DNA of 64,000 nt from Sphingomonas nostoxanthinifaciens (lineage in GTDB: Bacteria > Pseudomonadota > Alphaproteobacteria > Sphingomonadales > Sphingomonadaceae). Under the pieces are notes generated by a model. That model saw only the letters and a program-made list of their open reading frames with translations, was not told the DNA's origin and did no database searches. Each line of letters opens with the position of its first letter. Position 1 is the first letter of the stretch. The stretch covers positions 3,344,001-3,408,000 of the forward strand of contig NZ_CP082839.1 of the NCBI RefSeq assembly GCF_019930585.1. Reading direction: 5' to 3'. A program made the position numbers and the translations under genes. Below, in pieces: positions 53,328 through 62,661 of this stretch.

Positions 53328-55478
53328 CTAACGTGCCGCGATAGTCGGCTCGCGGTCAGGCGTACTGCACGGCTGCGCTAGCATCTCCGCAATTTTGCCG
53401 GCCAGGTCATCAAGCGAGAACGGCTTCGTTATCATGGCCATGTTGGTGCCGAGAAATCCGGCGCGGATTGCGGCGTTCTCGGCATAACCAGTTACGAATA
53501 GAACCGGCAGCTCGGGACGGTGCTTGCGGGCTTCCTCGGCCAGCTGGCGCCCGTTCATGCCAGGCAGGCCCACGTCAGAAATCATCAGATCGATCTTCTG
53601 CTCGGAAGTCAGAATCGGCAGGGCGCTATCGGCCTCTTGCGCTTCGATCGCGGTGTAGGACAGCTCCTCCAGCACGTCCCGAACTAGCAGGCGGACGGAC
53701 GGATCATCCTCGACCAGAAGCACCGTCTGCCCGCGCCCTTCCGGGGTCGATCCGACCTCCATCGCCTGCTCAGGGGCCGCTGCCTCACCCGCGGCAAGGT
53801 AGATCGACACCGTCGTCCCGACGCCTGGCTGGCTATGCACGCGGACTTGTCCGCCCGACTGCCGCGCAAACCCGTATACCATCGACATGCCAAGGCCTGT
53901 GCCTTGGCCGATCGGCTTGGTCGTAAAGAAGGGATCGAACACCTTTTCCAGCACTTCAGGCGTCATGCCGACGCCGGTGTCAGACACCGCGACCACAACG
54001 TACCGGCCCGGTTTCGCCTCGGGTTTCGCGGTCGCATAGGCTTCATCCAACTCGACCGTTCTGGTCTCGATCGTCAGCTGACCGCCGTCGGGCATGGCGT
54101 CGCGCGCGTTGATCGCGAGGTTCAGGATCGCGTTCTCAAGCTGGTTTGCATCCACGATCGCCGGCGGCACGTCGTCACCCGGCACGATGCGTAGCGCGAT
54201 GTTCTCGCGGATGGTTCGCCGGAGCAGTTCCTCGAACGACAGGATCAGCGTGTTAGTGTCGGTAGGCTTGGCATCGAGGGATTGGCGCCGCGAGAAGGCG
54301 AGAAGGCGGGCGGTCAGCGCTGCGGCCCGCTGGGCCGACGTTGCTGCCGCATCCATGAACCTCGGCAGGTCGTCGGTGCGTCCCGCGGCAAGCCGTCGCT
54401 TCATGATGTCCATGGCGCCGATGACGCCGGTGAGCATGTTGTTGAAGTCGTGCGCGATGCCGCCGGTCAGCTGACCCACGGCTTCCATCTTCTGGCTCTG
54501 CCGCAGCGCCGCTTCAACCGCCGTACGGCTGGCCATCTCCGCCTCAAGCTCGGCCGTGCGCGCGATCACCTTCTGCTCAAGTGTTTGGGCAAGGCAGTCG
54601 AGTTCCTCCCGCTCGCTCTTCAGGAATCGTTCCGACGTAGCAAGCGCCAGCTCGGTGTTCTTGCGCGCTGTGATGTCGATAATCGTACCGATGAAGCGGA
54701 GTACGACACCGTTATCGAATACGCTGCGGCCTCGGGCGGCCACCCAACGTTCTTTGCCGTCTTCCAGACCGACTGTGCGATACTCGATATCATACTCCCC
54801 GCTCCCCCCTGGGTCCATTGCCTGTGTCACCGCTTCGGCGACGTCATCACGGTCGTCCGCATGCACCCCCGGGTAAAAAGTGCCGTCGAGCGTGACCGAA
54901 GCGGAGGGCGGTAGGCCGAACAGCTCTTTGCACCGATCGTCCCAGCGCAGAATGTCGGTCGCGGGATGATAGTCCCAAGTCCCAATGTTCGCGGCGCTGG
55001 TGGCGAGACGCAAACTGCCCGCGCTTTCTGCCAGTTCGGCCAGTCGATCCCGCATCTCGAACTGCTTCTGGCGCGAGCGCATCGCCGAGGCGATCGCGCT
55101 GGTCAGTGACGCTGTACCGATTGGCCGCTCTAGCACGATCGCGTTATTGACCAAGCCGACTAAAGCGGCACGTGTCGCCTCATCCCGACGTGTAGAGCCG
55201 GTCCGCTGGGCTGCCAGAACAACGAACGGGATGTCCGACCAGGCCGGCTGTGCGTCAAGGGCCGCTCGCAGGGTCGTGACGTCACCGCGCAGCGCCTCTT
55301 CGGTCACAAGCACCACGCCCGCCCGATCGTCGAAGGCAGCGGCCAAGCTCTCCTGGCCTTGATAGCTGGAAGCGTCATAGCCCTGCTCAGCTAGAACATG
55401 CCTGAGGCTTTCGGCATCGCGCCCAAAGGGCGCCGCGATCAATACCTTGTAGCCTTCCTCTGCAGTACGGTGTCCCAA
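53328..55478 (-). CDS. Hybrid histidine kinase with PAS domain (KaiC partner, second copy)
   Basis: A 716-residue protein from a TTG start two bases after the KaiC stop. Order: degenerate receiver-like domain (KVLIAAPFGRDAESLRHVL), PAS (GTWDYHPATDILRWDDRC, residues about 160-275), coiled coil, HisKA ([14 protein letters not shown]), HATPase (NLAINARDAM, GTGLGMSMVYGF) and a C-terminal receiver (LMISDVGLPGMNG). The first copy at 7706 has the same plan without PAS. No membrane segment is present, so it is a cytoplasmic sensor. Confidence 0.9.
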   Translation of the reverse strand: MGHRTAEEGYKVLIAAPFGRDAESLRHVLAEQGYDASSYQGQESLAAAFDDRAGVVLVTEEALRGDVTTLRAALDAQPAWSDIPFVVLAAQRTGSTRRDEATRAALVGLVNNAIVLERPIGTASLTSAIASAMRSRQKQFEMRDRLAELAESAGSLRLATSAANIGTWDYHPATDILRWDDRCKELFGLPPSASVTLDGTFYPGVHADDRDDVAEAVTQAMDPGGSGEYDIEYRTVGLEDGKERWVAARGRSVFDNGVVLRFIGTIIDITARKNTELALATSERFLKSEREELDCLAQTLEQKVIARTAELEAEMASRTAVEAALRQSQKMEAVGQLTGGIAHDFNNMLTGVIGAMDIMKRRLAAGRTDDLPRFMDAAATSAQRAAALTARLLAFSRRQSLDAKPTDTNTLILSFEELLRRTIRENIALRIVPGDDVPPAIVDANQLENAILNLAINARDAMPDGGQLTIETRTVELDEAYATAKPEAKPGRYVVVAVSDTGVGMTPEVLEKVFDPFFTTKPIGQGTGLGMSMVYGFARQSGGQVRVHSQPGVGTTVSIYLAAGEAAAPEQAMEVGSTPEGRGQTVLLVEDDPSVRLLVRDVLEELSYTAIEAQEADSALPILTSEQKIDLMISDVGLPGMNGRQLAEEARKHRPELPVLFVTGYAENAAIRAGFLGTNMAMITKPFSLDDLAGKIAEMLAQPCSTPDREPTIAAR

Positions 55479-55480
55479 CG

Positions 55481-56968
55481 TCAGCGATCTTCCATCAAAG
55501 GCTCACGATTACCGGTATATTCCGGTGTACCCGTCAGAACGCCCTTGAAGGCAGTTAGTGGCTCGCCGACGCGCACCCCTTTGGCGTCGATCCGGAACTC
55601 CCGGATCGCATCCTCATGCGCGCCCGCTCGGTTCTTGATGACCGAGATCGCCTTGCGGATGCGCCCGTTCGCCTCGAAAAAGCGCAGCATGATGACGGCG
55701 TCGGCGACGTAGGAGATGTTGAGGTTGCTTGCCATCGATCCCAGCAGCCCCTGCTGCGGGTTGATCAGGAAGGTCACCACGCCCTTCTGACTGAGATAGG
55801 ACAGCAGCTCATGCATCTGGAGGATGAGCTGCTGCTCCTGCGGCATGGCGGCGAGATAGCCGTTAAGGCTATCGATCACGATCATGCGCGCGCCGCGCTC
55901 CTCGACCTCGCGCCGGACGCGGGTCGCGAATTCGCCGGGGGACAGCTCGGCCGGATCAATCTGGTGAATGGTGAGACAGCCGCTGTCGATGTGCGCCTGG
56001 ATGTCGAGACCGAAGGCTTTGGCGCGCAGCGCCAGCGTGCCCACCCTTTCGTCGAACTCGTAGATCGTGGCGCGCTCGCCGCGCTCGCACGACGCATGGA
56101 CATATTGGAGTGCGATCGTGGTCTTGCCCGTGCCGGCCGGACCGGTGAGGAGCGTGCTGGTACCGCGCAGAGGCCCGCCGGTGAGGAGCGCGTCAAGCTC
56201 GGCGACGTTGCTGCCGACCGGTTCGCCGACATAAGCATCGTGATGGTCGGCCGCGACGAGCCGCGGGTAGATGTCGAGGCCGCCCTTCTGAATTGTGAAG
56301 TCGTGATAGCCGGCGATGAAGTCGACGCCGCGCAGCTTCTGCACCTGGAGGCGACGCCGTGCTGCACCAAAGTCGAGGGTCAGCCGCTCCAGGGTGATGA
56401 CGCCGTGGCACAGGCTGTGAAGGTGCGCGTCCGAGCCGTCTGCCGAGCCGGACATGTCGTCGACGAGGATGACCGTCGTGTCGCGACCCGCGAAGAACTG
56501 CTTTAGCCCGAGAATTTGGCGCCGATAGCGGAGCGAATCCTGCGCGAGCAGCCGCATCTCGGACAGGCTGTCGAATACGACGCGGGTCGGATTGATGCGC
56601 TCGACCTGTGCCTGGATGAGCTTGATGGTCTCGCCCAGTTCCATCTCCCACGGGTGCAGCACCGACTGCTGGCGGTCGTCCCCGAACACATCTTCCATCG
56701 CGCTCAGCTCGAAAACGCTGAAATCGTCAATGCTCCAATCGTGCGAGGCGGCAACGACGGCCAGCTCCTCGGCGGTTTCGGACAGCGTGATGTAGAGCGT
56801 CTTCTCGCCAGCCTGCTGGCCGGACCGCAGGAACTGGAGCGATAGCGTGGTCTTGCCAGAGCCGGGAGCGCCTTCAAGAAGGTAGAGGCGCTTCGCCGGC
56901 AGACCTCCGCGTAAAATTGCGTCCAAACCTTCATTGCCCGTGGCGATCTGCCGTGCTGCCGTCGTCAT
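55481..56968 (-). CDS. KaiC-like double-domain RecA-superfamily ATPase (second copy)
   Basis: A 495-residue protein starting MTTAARQIATGNEGLDAILR. Walker A motifs are EGAPGSGKTTLS (residues 32-43) and TGPAGTGKTTIAL (near 270); Walker B strands are RVVFDSLSEMRLL and MIVIDSLNGYLAA. It is colinear with the first copy (shared LQVQKLRGVDFIAGYHDFTI-type region). KaiA and KaiB are absent. It precedes a hybrid kinase by two bases, repeating the first locus. Confidence 0.9.
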   Translation of the reverse strand: MTTAARQIATGNEGLDAILRGGLPAKRLYLLEGAPGSGKTTLSLQFLRSGQQAGEKTLYITLSETAEELAVVAASHDWSIDDFSVFELSAMEDVFGDDRQQSVLHPWEMELGETIKLIQAQVERINPTRVVFDSLSEMRLLAQDSLRYRRQILGLKQFFAGRDTTVILVDDMSGSADGSDAHLHSLCHGVITLERLTLDFGAARRRLQVQKLRGVDFIAGYHDFTIQKGGLDIYPRLVAADHHDAYVGEPVGSNVAELDALLTGGPLRGTSTLLTGPAGTGKTTIALQYVHASCERGERATIYEFDERVGTLALRAKAFGLDIQAHIDSGCLTIHQIDPAELSPGEFATRVRREVEERGARMIVIDSLNGYLAAMPQEQQLILQMHELLSYLSQKGVVTFLINPQQGLLGSMASNLNISYVADAVIMLRFFEANGRIRKAISVIKNRAGAHEDAIREFRIDAKGVRVGEPLTAFKGVLTGTPEYTGNREPLMEDR

Positions 56969-57234
56969 TCCGCGCCTTGATCCATAGAGCTACGCCCGCC
57001 GAAGCCGACTTGTCGGATGCCTTTTAACGATGTCCCAGCTTGAGGAAAACCACCTCTGAACGGGCGCGATGCACGCATCGCTATGAAGATACTGGACAAA
57101 TTCGTGGCATCCCGCCCCTCGGACGCCCGTTCGATGCCATTCAGATACTGCCCAGCGCATTGAAAAAGCCTATGCATGGGCTGCTGGCAGCCGGCCCATC
57201 CTGGTCCTGAATCCAAGCAGGGACCGGTGAGGCG

Positions 57235-59289
57235 ATGGGCGAGCAGGACGATAACGGCGCAAGCATGGGCCTTCGCGGCCTCATGGATATGCAGGATTGG
57301 TCAAGGTCGGGGCTTGGCGATCGGGCAACGTGGCCGCGTTCGCTCGAAACCGTGATCGACCTGATGCTATCCTCGAAGTTCGCGATGTGCCTGGGTTGGG
57401 GGCCGGATCTAACGCTCCTCTACAACGACGCATATGTGCCCTTCCTGGGAGCAAAGCATCCCGCCGCCCTGGGGCAGCCTCTGCAAACCGTCTGGGCGGA
57501 AGTCTGGCCCGACATAGAGCCGTTGGTCGAGTCGGCCATGAAAGGCGTACCGGTCGGCTACGAGGATATGCCTCTCACCATGACCCGGCACGGCTATCCG
57601 GAAGAGACGTGGTGGACATTCGCCTACAGCCCGCTGCGAGATGACTACGGTGCGGTCGCAGGCTTTCTCGACATCGCCACGGAGACGACCGACAAGGTCG
57701 TTCACGAGCGCCAGCTGGCGGCACGCGAGGCAGAGCTTCGCGCGCTCAACACCGATCTGGAGGAACAAATTGTAGCTCGCGGGCGAGAGCGGGCGACAAC
57801 TTGGACGGTCACTTCGGAGCTGCTTTCCGTCATCGATCTGCAAACCAGCTGCTTCGATCGTATTAATCCGGCCTGGACGGCGACCCTTGGGTGGACGCAG
57901 CAGGAAATGGAGGGTTCTCCATTCTCAGACTTCCTACTGCCCGACGATGCGCTTGTCAGCGCCGCAGCGTTTGAAGAGGTGCGGGAGGGTAACCCGGTAA
58001 TGCGGTTCGACAACCGCTACCGGACCAAGGACGGCAAGGTTCGCTGGCTATCGTGGGTCGCGGTCCCGTTCGAGGGCAAGCTCTATTCGAGTGCGCGCGA
58101 CATCACCGACGAACGGGAACGGGCTGACAAGCTGGCGCTTGCCGAAGACACGCTGCGCCAGTCGCAGAAGATGGAGGCGGTCGGGCAACTGACAGGCGGC
58201 GTCGCGCACGACTTCAACAACCTGTTGACCGTCATCCGCGGTTCAGTCGACCTTCTCCGCCGCGCTGATCTCAGCGAGGAGCGCCGCGCTCGCTACATCG
58301 ATGCGATTGGCGAGACCGCCGATCGTGCCGCCAAGCTAACGGGTCAGCTCCTAGCCTTTGCTCGACGGCAGGCGCTCAAGCCCGAAACCTTCGATTGCGG
58401 GGCAAGCATCACGGACGTCGTGTCGATGGTCGGCACCCTCACCGGATCACGCATCGTCATCGAGACGGTCGTACCGGATGATCCCTGCTACGTGTTGGCC
58501 GACAAGGGCCAGTTCGATACGACGATCGTCAACATGAGCATCAACGCCCGCGATGCGATGGATGGCGAGGGTAAGCTCACGATCGTCGTCGGCCCCGTGT
58601 CCGGCATCCCCGAAATCCGGCTCCACCCTCCGGTCGCCGGCAACTATGTGGCGGTGACGATCAGTGACACCGGCACCGGTATCTCGCCCGAAAACATAGC
58701 ACGCATCTTCGAGCCATTCTTCACCACCAAAGGGCTGGGAAAGGGAACCGGTCTTGGTCTCAGCCAAGTGATTGGCTTCGCCAAGCAGTCGGACGGCGAC
58801 ATCCGCGTCGAAAGCGGTGAAGAGGGCGGCACGACTTTTACACTTTACCTGCCTCGAGTAGCAATGGACGGCAGCCGCCCCACGGTCGAAGAGGAGCAAC
58901 CCGTTGCGATCCCCGGCGACGGCGTTTGCGTACTCGTCGTCGAGGACAATAGCAGCGTCGGCGAGTTCGCGGTACAGGCGCTACGTGAGCTGGGCTACGA
59001 TACGATCCTGGCGCTTAACGCCGACGAGGCGCTGGCCGAGCTCGAAAAGGGGTGCGACCGCTTCCATATCGTCTTTTCGGACGTGGTGATGCCGGGCATG
59101 TCAGGGCTGGAGTTAGCGCACGAGGTGCGTCGTCGCCACCCGCGCATGCCGGTGATCCTGACCAGCGGCTACAGCCACGTACTTGCACAGAACGGTCGTC
59201 ACGGCTTCGAGCTATTGCACAAGCCCTATTCGATCGAGCAGCTGTCGCGCGTGTTCCGTAAATCGATCACGTGGCAAACCCACGGGTAA
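57235..59289 (+). CDS. Hybrid histidine kinase with two PAS domains
   Basis: A 684-residue soluble kinase divergent from the second KaiC gene. Residues about 15-150 resemble a PAS-type domain (MCLGWGPDLTLLYNDAYVPF), a second PAS lies at about 190-300 (WTATLGWTQQEMEGSPFSDF), then HisKA ([14 protein letters not shown]), HATPase (NMSINARDAM, GTGLGLSQVIGF) and a receiver (VLVVEDNSSVGEF, phospho-Asp in VFSDVVMPGMSG). It likely shares the divergent control region with the KaiC module and may work with it. Confidence 0.9.
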   Translation: MGEQDDNGASMGLRGLMDMQDWSRSGLGDRATWPRSLETVIDLMLSSKFAMCLGWGPDLTLLYNDAYVPFLGAKHPAALGQPLQTVWAEVWPDIEPLVESAMKGVPVGYEDMPLTMTRHGYPEETWWTFAYSPLRDDYGAVAGFLDIATETTDKVVHERQLAAREAELRALNTDLEEQIVARGRERATTWTVTSELLSVIDLQTSCFDRINPAWTATLGWTQQEMEGSPFSDFLLPDDALVSAAAFEEVREGNPVMRFDNRYRTKDGKVRWLSWVAVPFEGKLYSSARDITDERERADKLALAEDTLRQSQKMEAVGQLTGGVAHDFNNLLTVIRGSVDLLRRADLSEERRARYIDAIGETADRAAKLTGQLLAFARRQALKPETFDCGASITDVVSMVGTLTGSRIVIETVVPDDPCYVLADKGQFDTTIVNMSINARDAMDGEGKLTIVVGPVSGIPEIRLHPPVAGNYVAVTISDTGTGISPENIARIFEPFFTTKGLGKGTGLGLSQVIGFAKQSDGDIRVESGEEGGTTFTLYLPRVAMDGSRPTVEEEQPVAIPGDGVCVLVVEDNSSVGEFAVQALRELGYDTILALNADEALAELEKGCDRFHIVFSDVVMPGMSGLELAHEVRRRHPRMPVILTSGYSHVLAQNGRHGFELLHKPYSIEQLSRVFRKSITWQTHG

Positions 59290-59423
59290 TTGATCCGAGA
59301 TGGAAACGGTGATCAAATGAAGGCGAGCGGCCGCGAAGACTCGGTCATAGAGAAAGAGCGTGTGATGTCGCCCGATCTAGACGATCGATTACACCCTCGA
59401 ATTCCACATGGTGGGTCTATCGA

Positions 59424-60509
59424 ATGACCACACTAGCCCGCGCCGAACAGAACCTGATCCTCCGATGCTCGGATCCGCTCAACGCGGAGACACCGCCGGA
59501 CAAGCTGATCGCATCCTTCCTGACGCCGCAGGCGGATTTTTACATCCGCAGCCATGGTCCGACGCCGGAGCTGGCCGACGATCACCCCGTTACGCTGGAC
59601 GGCTTCATTGATCACCCACGTTCCTACACGGTCGCCGAACTTCAGGCAGCCTTCCAAAGCCGGACGGTGGTGGCGACGATGCAGTGCGCCGGTAATCGCC
59701 GAGCCCACCTGCAAGGCGTAGGGAAGACTTCGGGCGACCCCTGGGATGTGGGGGCGATCGGCAATGCGGAGTGGACCGGTGTCGCGCTACGCGACGTGCT
59801 CGCTGCTGCCGGCATCCAGGACGGCGCCTTATACGTAGGCACCATCGGCGCCGACGACGTCGATGTCGATGGTGAGACGGCTCCGTTCGGCGCCTCGATC
59901 CCGATCGCCAAGGCGCTCGAACCCGACGTCCTAATCGCCTGGGCCATGAACGGCAAACCACTAGCCCCCGAGCACGGCGCACCGCTGCGCCTCGTCGTGC
60001 CGGGCTATGCGGGGGTCCGCAGCGCCAAATGGCTGACCCGCATCGAAGTGAGAGACTGCCCGTCCGACGCACCGATCCAAGCCAAAGACTACAAACTCTT
60101 CCCGTCTTCGGTTACGAAGGACGAAGCGGACTGGGATCAAGGCCTGACGATCGAAGAAATGCCGCTCAACGCGTCGATCTGCTCGCCAGTAGACGGCGCG
60201 CATGTCGACGCCGGCGCGTGCGGAATCGCGGGCTATGCCGTCGCCTTCGGCCGGGCAGTTTCCCGCGTCGACGTCTCCGTCAATGGCGGCACTGACTGGG
60301 AGCAGGCGGAACTGACCGTCAACCCGGATGCACCCTGGAGCTGGACGCAATGGCGCGTTACGGCCGGCCTGTCGCCAGGTCTCCACGTCCTCGTCGTGCG
60401 CGCCGTAGACGGGGCGGGACAGATGCAGCCCGAACGGCCAGAAGCAATCTGGAACTTTGCAGGCTATCTTTCGACCGCCTGGCATCGCATCACCGTCACT
60501 GCCCGCTGA
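59424..60509 (+). CDS. Sulfite-oxidase-like molybdopterin oxidoreductase
   Basis: A 361-residue cytoplasmic molybdoenzyme (no signal peptide). The molybdenum-binding Cys is in VVATMQCAGNRRAHLQG (Cys88). The catalytic domain has GDPWDVGAIGNAEWTGVAL and PLRLVVPGYAGVRSAKWLTR, and the C-terminal dimerisation domain GIAGYAVAFGRAVSRVDVSV. It probably oxidises sulfite or a related compound. A truncated copy lies 6.5 kb upstream in the same orientation. A DUF202 pseudogene overlaps its stop. Confidence 0.88.
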   Translation: MTTLARAEQNLILRCSDPLNAETPPDKLIASFLTPQADFYIRSHGPTPELADDHPVTLDGFIDHPRSYTVAELQAAFQSRTVVATMQCAGNRRAHLQGVGKTSGDPWDVGAIGNAEWTGVALRDVLAAAGIQDGALYVGTIGADDVDVDGETAPFGASIPIAKALEPDVLIAWAMNGKPLAPEHGAPLRLVVPGYAGVRSAKWLTRIEVRDCPSDAPIQAKDYKLFPSSVTKDEADWDQGLTIEEMPLNASICSPVDGAHVDAGACGIAGYAVAFGRAVSRVDVSVNGGTDWEQAELTVNPDAPWSWTQWRVTAGLSPGLHVLVVRAVDGAGQMQPERPEAIWNFAGYLSTAWHRITVTAR

Positions 60510-60948
60510 TGAACTCGTTGCTTGACGCCGAAGAGGCCCATGCGAGGCTGGCCAAGACCGCAACCACGCTGAAGCACAGCGCCGTCGAGCAGGTCGACAG
60601 CGCCGATCGGCGCACCGTGCTTGCCGCCGACCGGAAAAATTCGCCGGCGAGCGGACCTATGCCGCCTGGATGCGGACCGCGCTCGCGGCGCTTGCCTCCG
60701 GATCGGCGCCCGTGCCCTACTGAAGGACGTCGTGTTTCCATGGTTGGCGACGGCGAAGGGGACCGTGCTTATCCTGTTCAGGGCCGTCTGCTTTGTCGCC
60801 GCGGTGTGGCGGGAGATGGGGGGCGGTAGCGCCGCCGCCACTGCCAGACACCGCGCGGCTGCCAGCGGCCTTGTTGCTGGGCATGAACGGTTTCCTGATG
60901 CTGGTGTCTTTGGCCGCGCTTCTCGGCATCTGGACGTCGCGCTCGTAG
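60509..60948 (+). pseudogene. DUF202 membrane protein, broken by frameshifts
   Basis: Pieces of one DUF202 (YidH-like) protein occur in three frames in order: MNSLLDAEEAHARLAKTATT with VLAADR, then FAGERTYAAWMRTALAALAS, then IGARALLKDVVFPWLATAKG and VLILFRAVCFVAAVWRE, and finally LLLGMNGFLMLVSLAALLGI to a stop at 60946. At least three small shifts separate them, so no working protein results. The start (60509) shares a base with the sulfite-oxidase-like stop, showing a former operon. Confidence 0.8.
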
Positions 60949-60959
60949 TGCAGGCAGCA

Positions 60960-61272
60960 CTACGCGCGCTCTGCGCCGATCACCTCCAGCAGGGCGCCCG
61001 CCGCTTTCGTGCGGTATCGCTGCTTGTTATGCAGCCCGAAGAAGGCGCGCGATCGCTCGCGCGTAAAGCGAGCCTGCCTTGATCGCAGGCGCCACGACCA
61101 GCGACGAGAGGACGGTGACGCCGGCACCGGCCTCTACCGCGGTCCGCGCGCTCTCGTTCAGCACCAGCGCGATGTCGATCTCAGGAGGGTCGACGCCGAG
61201 TGCGCGCAGGAGCCGATCGAGCGTTAAGCGCGTAGAAAACGGGACGCTGAACCGAAGACGGGCGAGCGTCTA
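60960..61272 (-). pseudogene. LysR-type regulator, C-terminal fragment with frameshift
   Basis: On the minus strand the frame RLRFSVPFSTRLTLDRLLRA, LVLNESARTAVEAGAGVTVL, SSLVVAPAIKAGSLYARAI is the effector-binding domain of a LysR regulator. A one-base shift then leads to FFGLHNKQRYRTKAAGALLE and VIGAERA with a stop at 60960. The HTH half is missing. The break coincides with the IS remnant at 61278, so the insertion probably destroyed it. Confidence 0.72.
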
Positions 61273-61277
61273 AACCC

Positions 61278-61737
61278 GGCTTTGTTGCATAAGCCGATCA
61301 GGGATCCTTGAGGGAATCGAGGTGTGTAGATGGCGCGGATGCCTACGATACGAGGAAATGTCATGCCCGCGATCGCCGAGCGTCATGCCGAGGCTGTCTT
61401 TCCGGTCCGCCGGAATGGCCCGCCATGGAAGGAAGATGGTCCGGGCGTCGACGTTCGTAACGAAGCGCTCCGCGCCATCAAGCGGCTCGGCCGGAAGCTC
61501 TGGAAGAAATAGAGTGGCTACCATCGCCGCAGCCTCGTCGAGACCAAAATGCACTGCTTCAAACTGCTCGGTCCGCGCGTCGTATCCCGCGCCCTTGACC
61601 GCCAGACGACCGAGCACAAAGTTCGCGTCAAAGTTCTCAATCGCTTTTCAAAAAATGGATCGCCGACTACGATCCGCATCGCATAGAACTCAGCAGTAGA
61701 GCATCGTTTGAACTTGCCGCAGTTTTGCAACAAAACC
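61278..61737 (+). mobile_element. IS5-family insertion sequence remnant
   Basis: The left end GGCTTTGTTGCATAAG (61278) and the inverse of the right end GGTTTTGTTGCAA (61737-61725) are imperfect terminal inverted repeats. Between them only the C-terminal part of an IS5-type transposase remains: MPAIAERHAEAVFPVRRNGP, RNEALRAIKRLGRKLWKK, then SGYHRRSLVETKMHCFKLLG and VKVLNRFSKNGSP. A stop replaces the Trp expected before SGYHRR, and frames are interrupted. It is an internally deleted, inactive copy of about 460 bases. Confidence 0.78.
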
Positions 61738-61970
61738 ATCCCAACACTGAAGAATCAACAAATTTCTATGCCGGATCTATAAATGACCGAATCAGGGGCA
61801 GTTGTCCGATCAATCGCGACATTGCCTCGATGCCCGGTACCGGCGTGCCGGTCCGCGCCGAGGCAGGCGTGGGGCACGCGTAACCTTATCGCGAAGCCTG
61901 CCAGCTTGGTGAATGGCGGTACATACACCTTGTGAGCTTAGAGCTAATTGCGGCAGGAGACCTCGCCAGC

Positions 61971-62017
61971 GCCGTGCTCCTTGTTCGCCTCGAACAGCGG
62001 CGAACAAGGAGCACGGC
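61971..62017. repeat. Perfect 19-bp inverted repeat upstream of nasT
   Basis: The arm GCCGTGCTCCTTGTTCGCC at 61971-61989 is repeated in exact inverse at 61999-62017 with a nine-base loop. It lies 63 bases before the chosen nasT start. As RNA it would form a very stable hairpin in the nasTS leader; as DNA it could be a dimer-binding operator. Confidence 0.75.
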
Positions 62018-62079
62018 AATCTCAACTGTTGACGTTCGCAGGTGCAACAACGATCCTACGCCGCACTGGAGTCGATCGA

Positions 62080-62661
62080 TTGCGAATTGTCCTCATCGAC
62101 GACAGCGGTCTGCGGGCGACGGTCCTTGAGGAGGGCCTTCTTGAGGCCGGCTACGACGACATTCACGTTGTCCTGCCCCGGGGGGGCTTTGTAGCGAAGG
62201 TCGAGCGAATGGCGCCCGATGTTGTGCTCATGGATCTCGGCAACCCGAGCCGGGATACGCTGGAGGAGATGCTCGCCGTCAGCCGGGCACTCGCGAAGCC
62301 GATCGCGATGTTCGTTGACAGCTCGGACGATACGATGATCGGCGCTGCGATCGATGCCGGTGTTTCCGCCTATGTCGTTAACGGGCTGCGCAAGGATCGG
62401 GTGCAGCCGATTCTCAATCTGGCGATCCGCCGCTTCAATGCGTTCGCGCGCATGCAAGCGGAGCTCAACGAGGCGAAGACCGCTCTTGCCGACCGCCGCA
62501 CGATCGACAAAGCCAAGGCGATCCTGATGGCGGCACGGAATCTCTCCGAGCCGGATGCGTACGGACTCTTGCGCACGACAGCCATGAATCAGGGTAGGAG
62601 GATAGTGGAGGTGGCAGACGCGCTGATTACGGCGAGCAGCCTTATCGGAGCCGGCTTGTGA
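62080..62661 (+). CDS. nasT: NasT, ANTAR-domain response regulator (nitrate antiterminator)
   Basis: A 193-residue protein from TTG 62080 (GGAG about 9 bases upstream), starting LRIVLIDDSGLRATVLEEGL. A pseudo-receiver (VVLMDLGNPSRDTLEEML) is followed by a coiled coil and the ANTAR RNA-binding domain (TALADRRTIDKAKAILMAAR, AYGLLRTTAMNQGRRIVEVA). NasT binds leader RNA hairpins to prevent termination of nitrate assimilation genes. It is coupled to nasS by GTGA. Confidence 0.92.
   Translation: MRIVLIDDSGLRATVLEEGLLEAGYDDIHVVLPRGGFVAKVERMAPDVVLMDLGNPSRDTLEEMLAVSRALAKPIAMFVDSSDDTMIGAAIDAGVSAYVVNGLRKDRVQPILNLAIRRFNAFARMQAELNEAKTALADRRTIDKAKAILMAARNLSEPDAYGLLRTTAMNQGRRIVEVADALITASSLIGAGL

Noticed and set aside
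57060-57110. An EcfG promoter before the third hybrid kinase
   Set aside because: GAAC is followed after 17 bases by CGCT rather than CGTT, so the -10 element does not match.
61990-62004. A third LexA box near nasT (GAAC...GAAC)
   Set aside because: The spacing between the GAAC halves is six bases, not seven, and the bases belong to the 19-bp inverted repeat.
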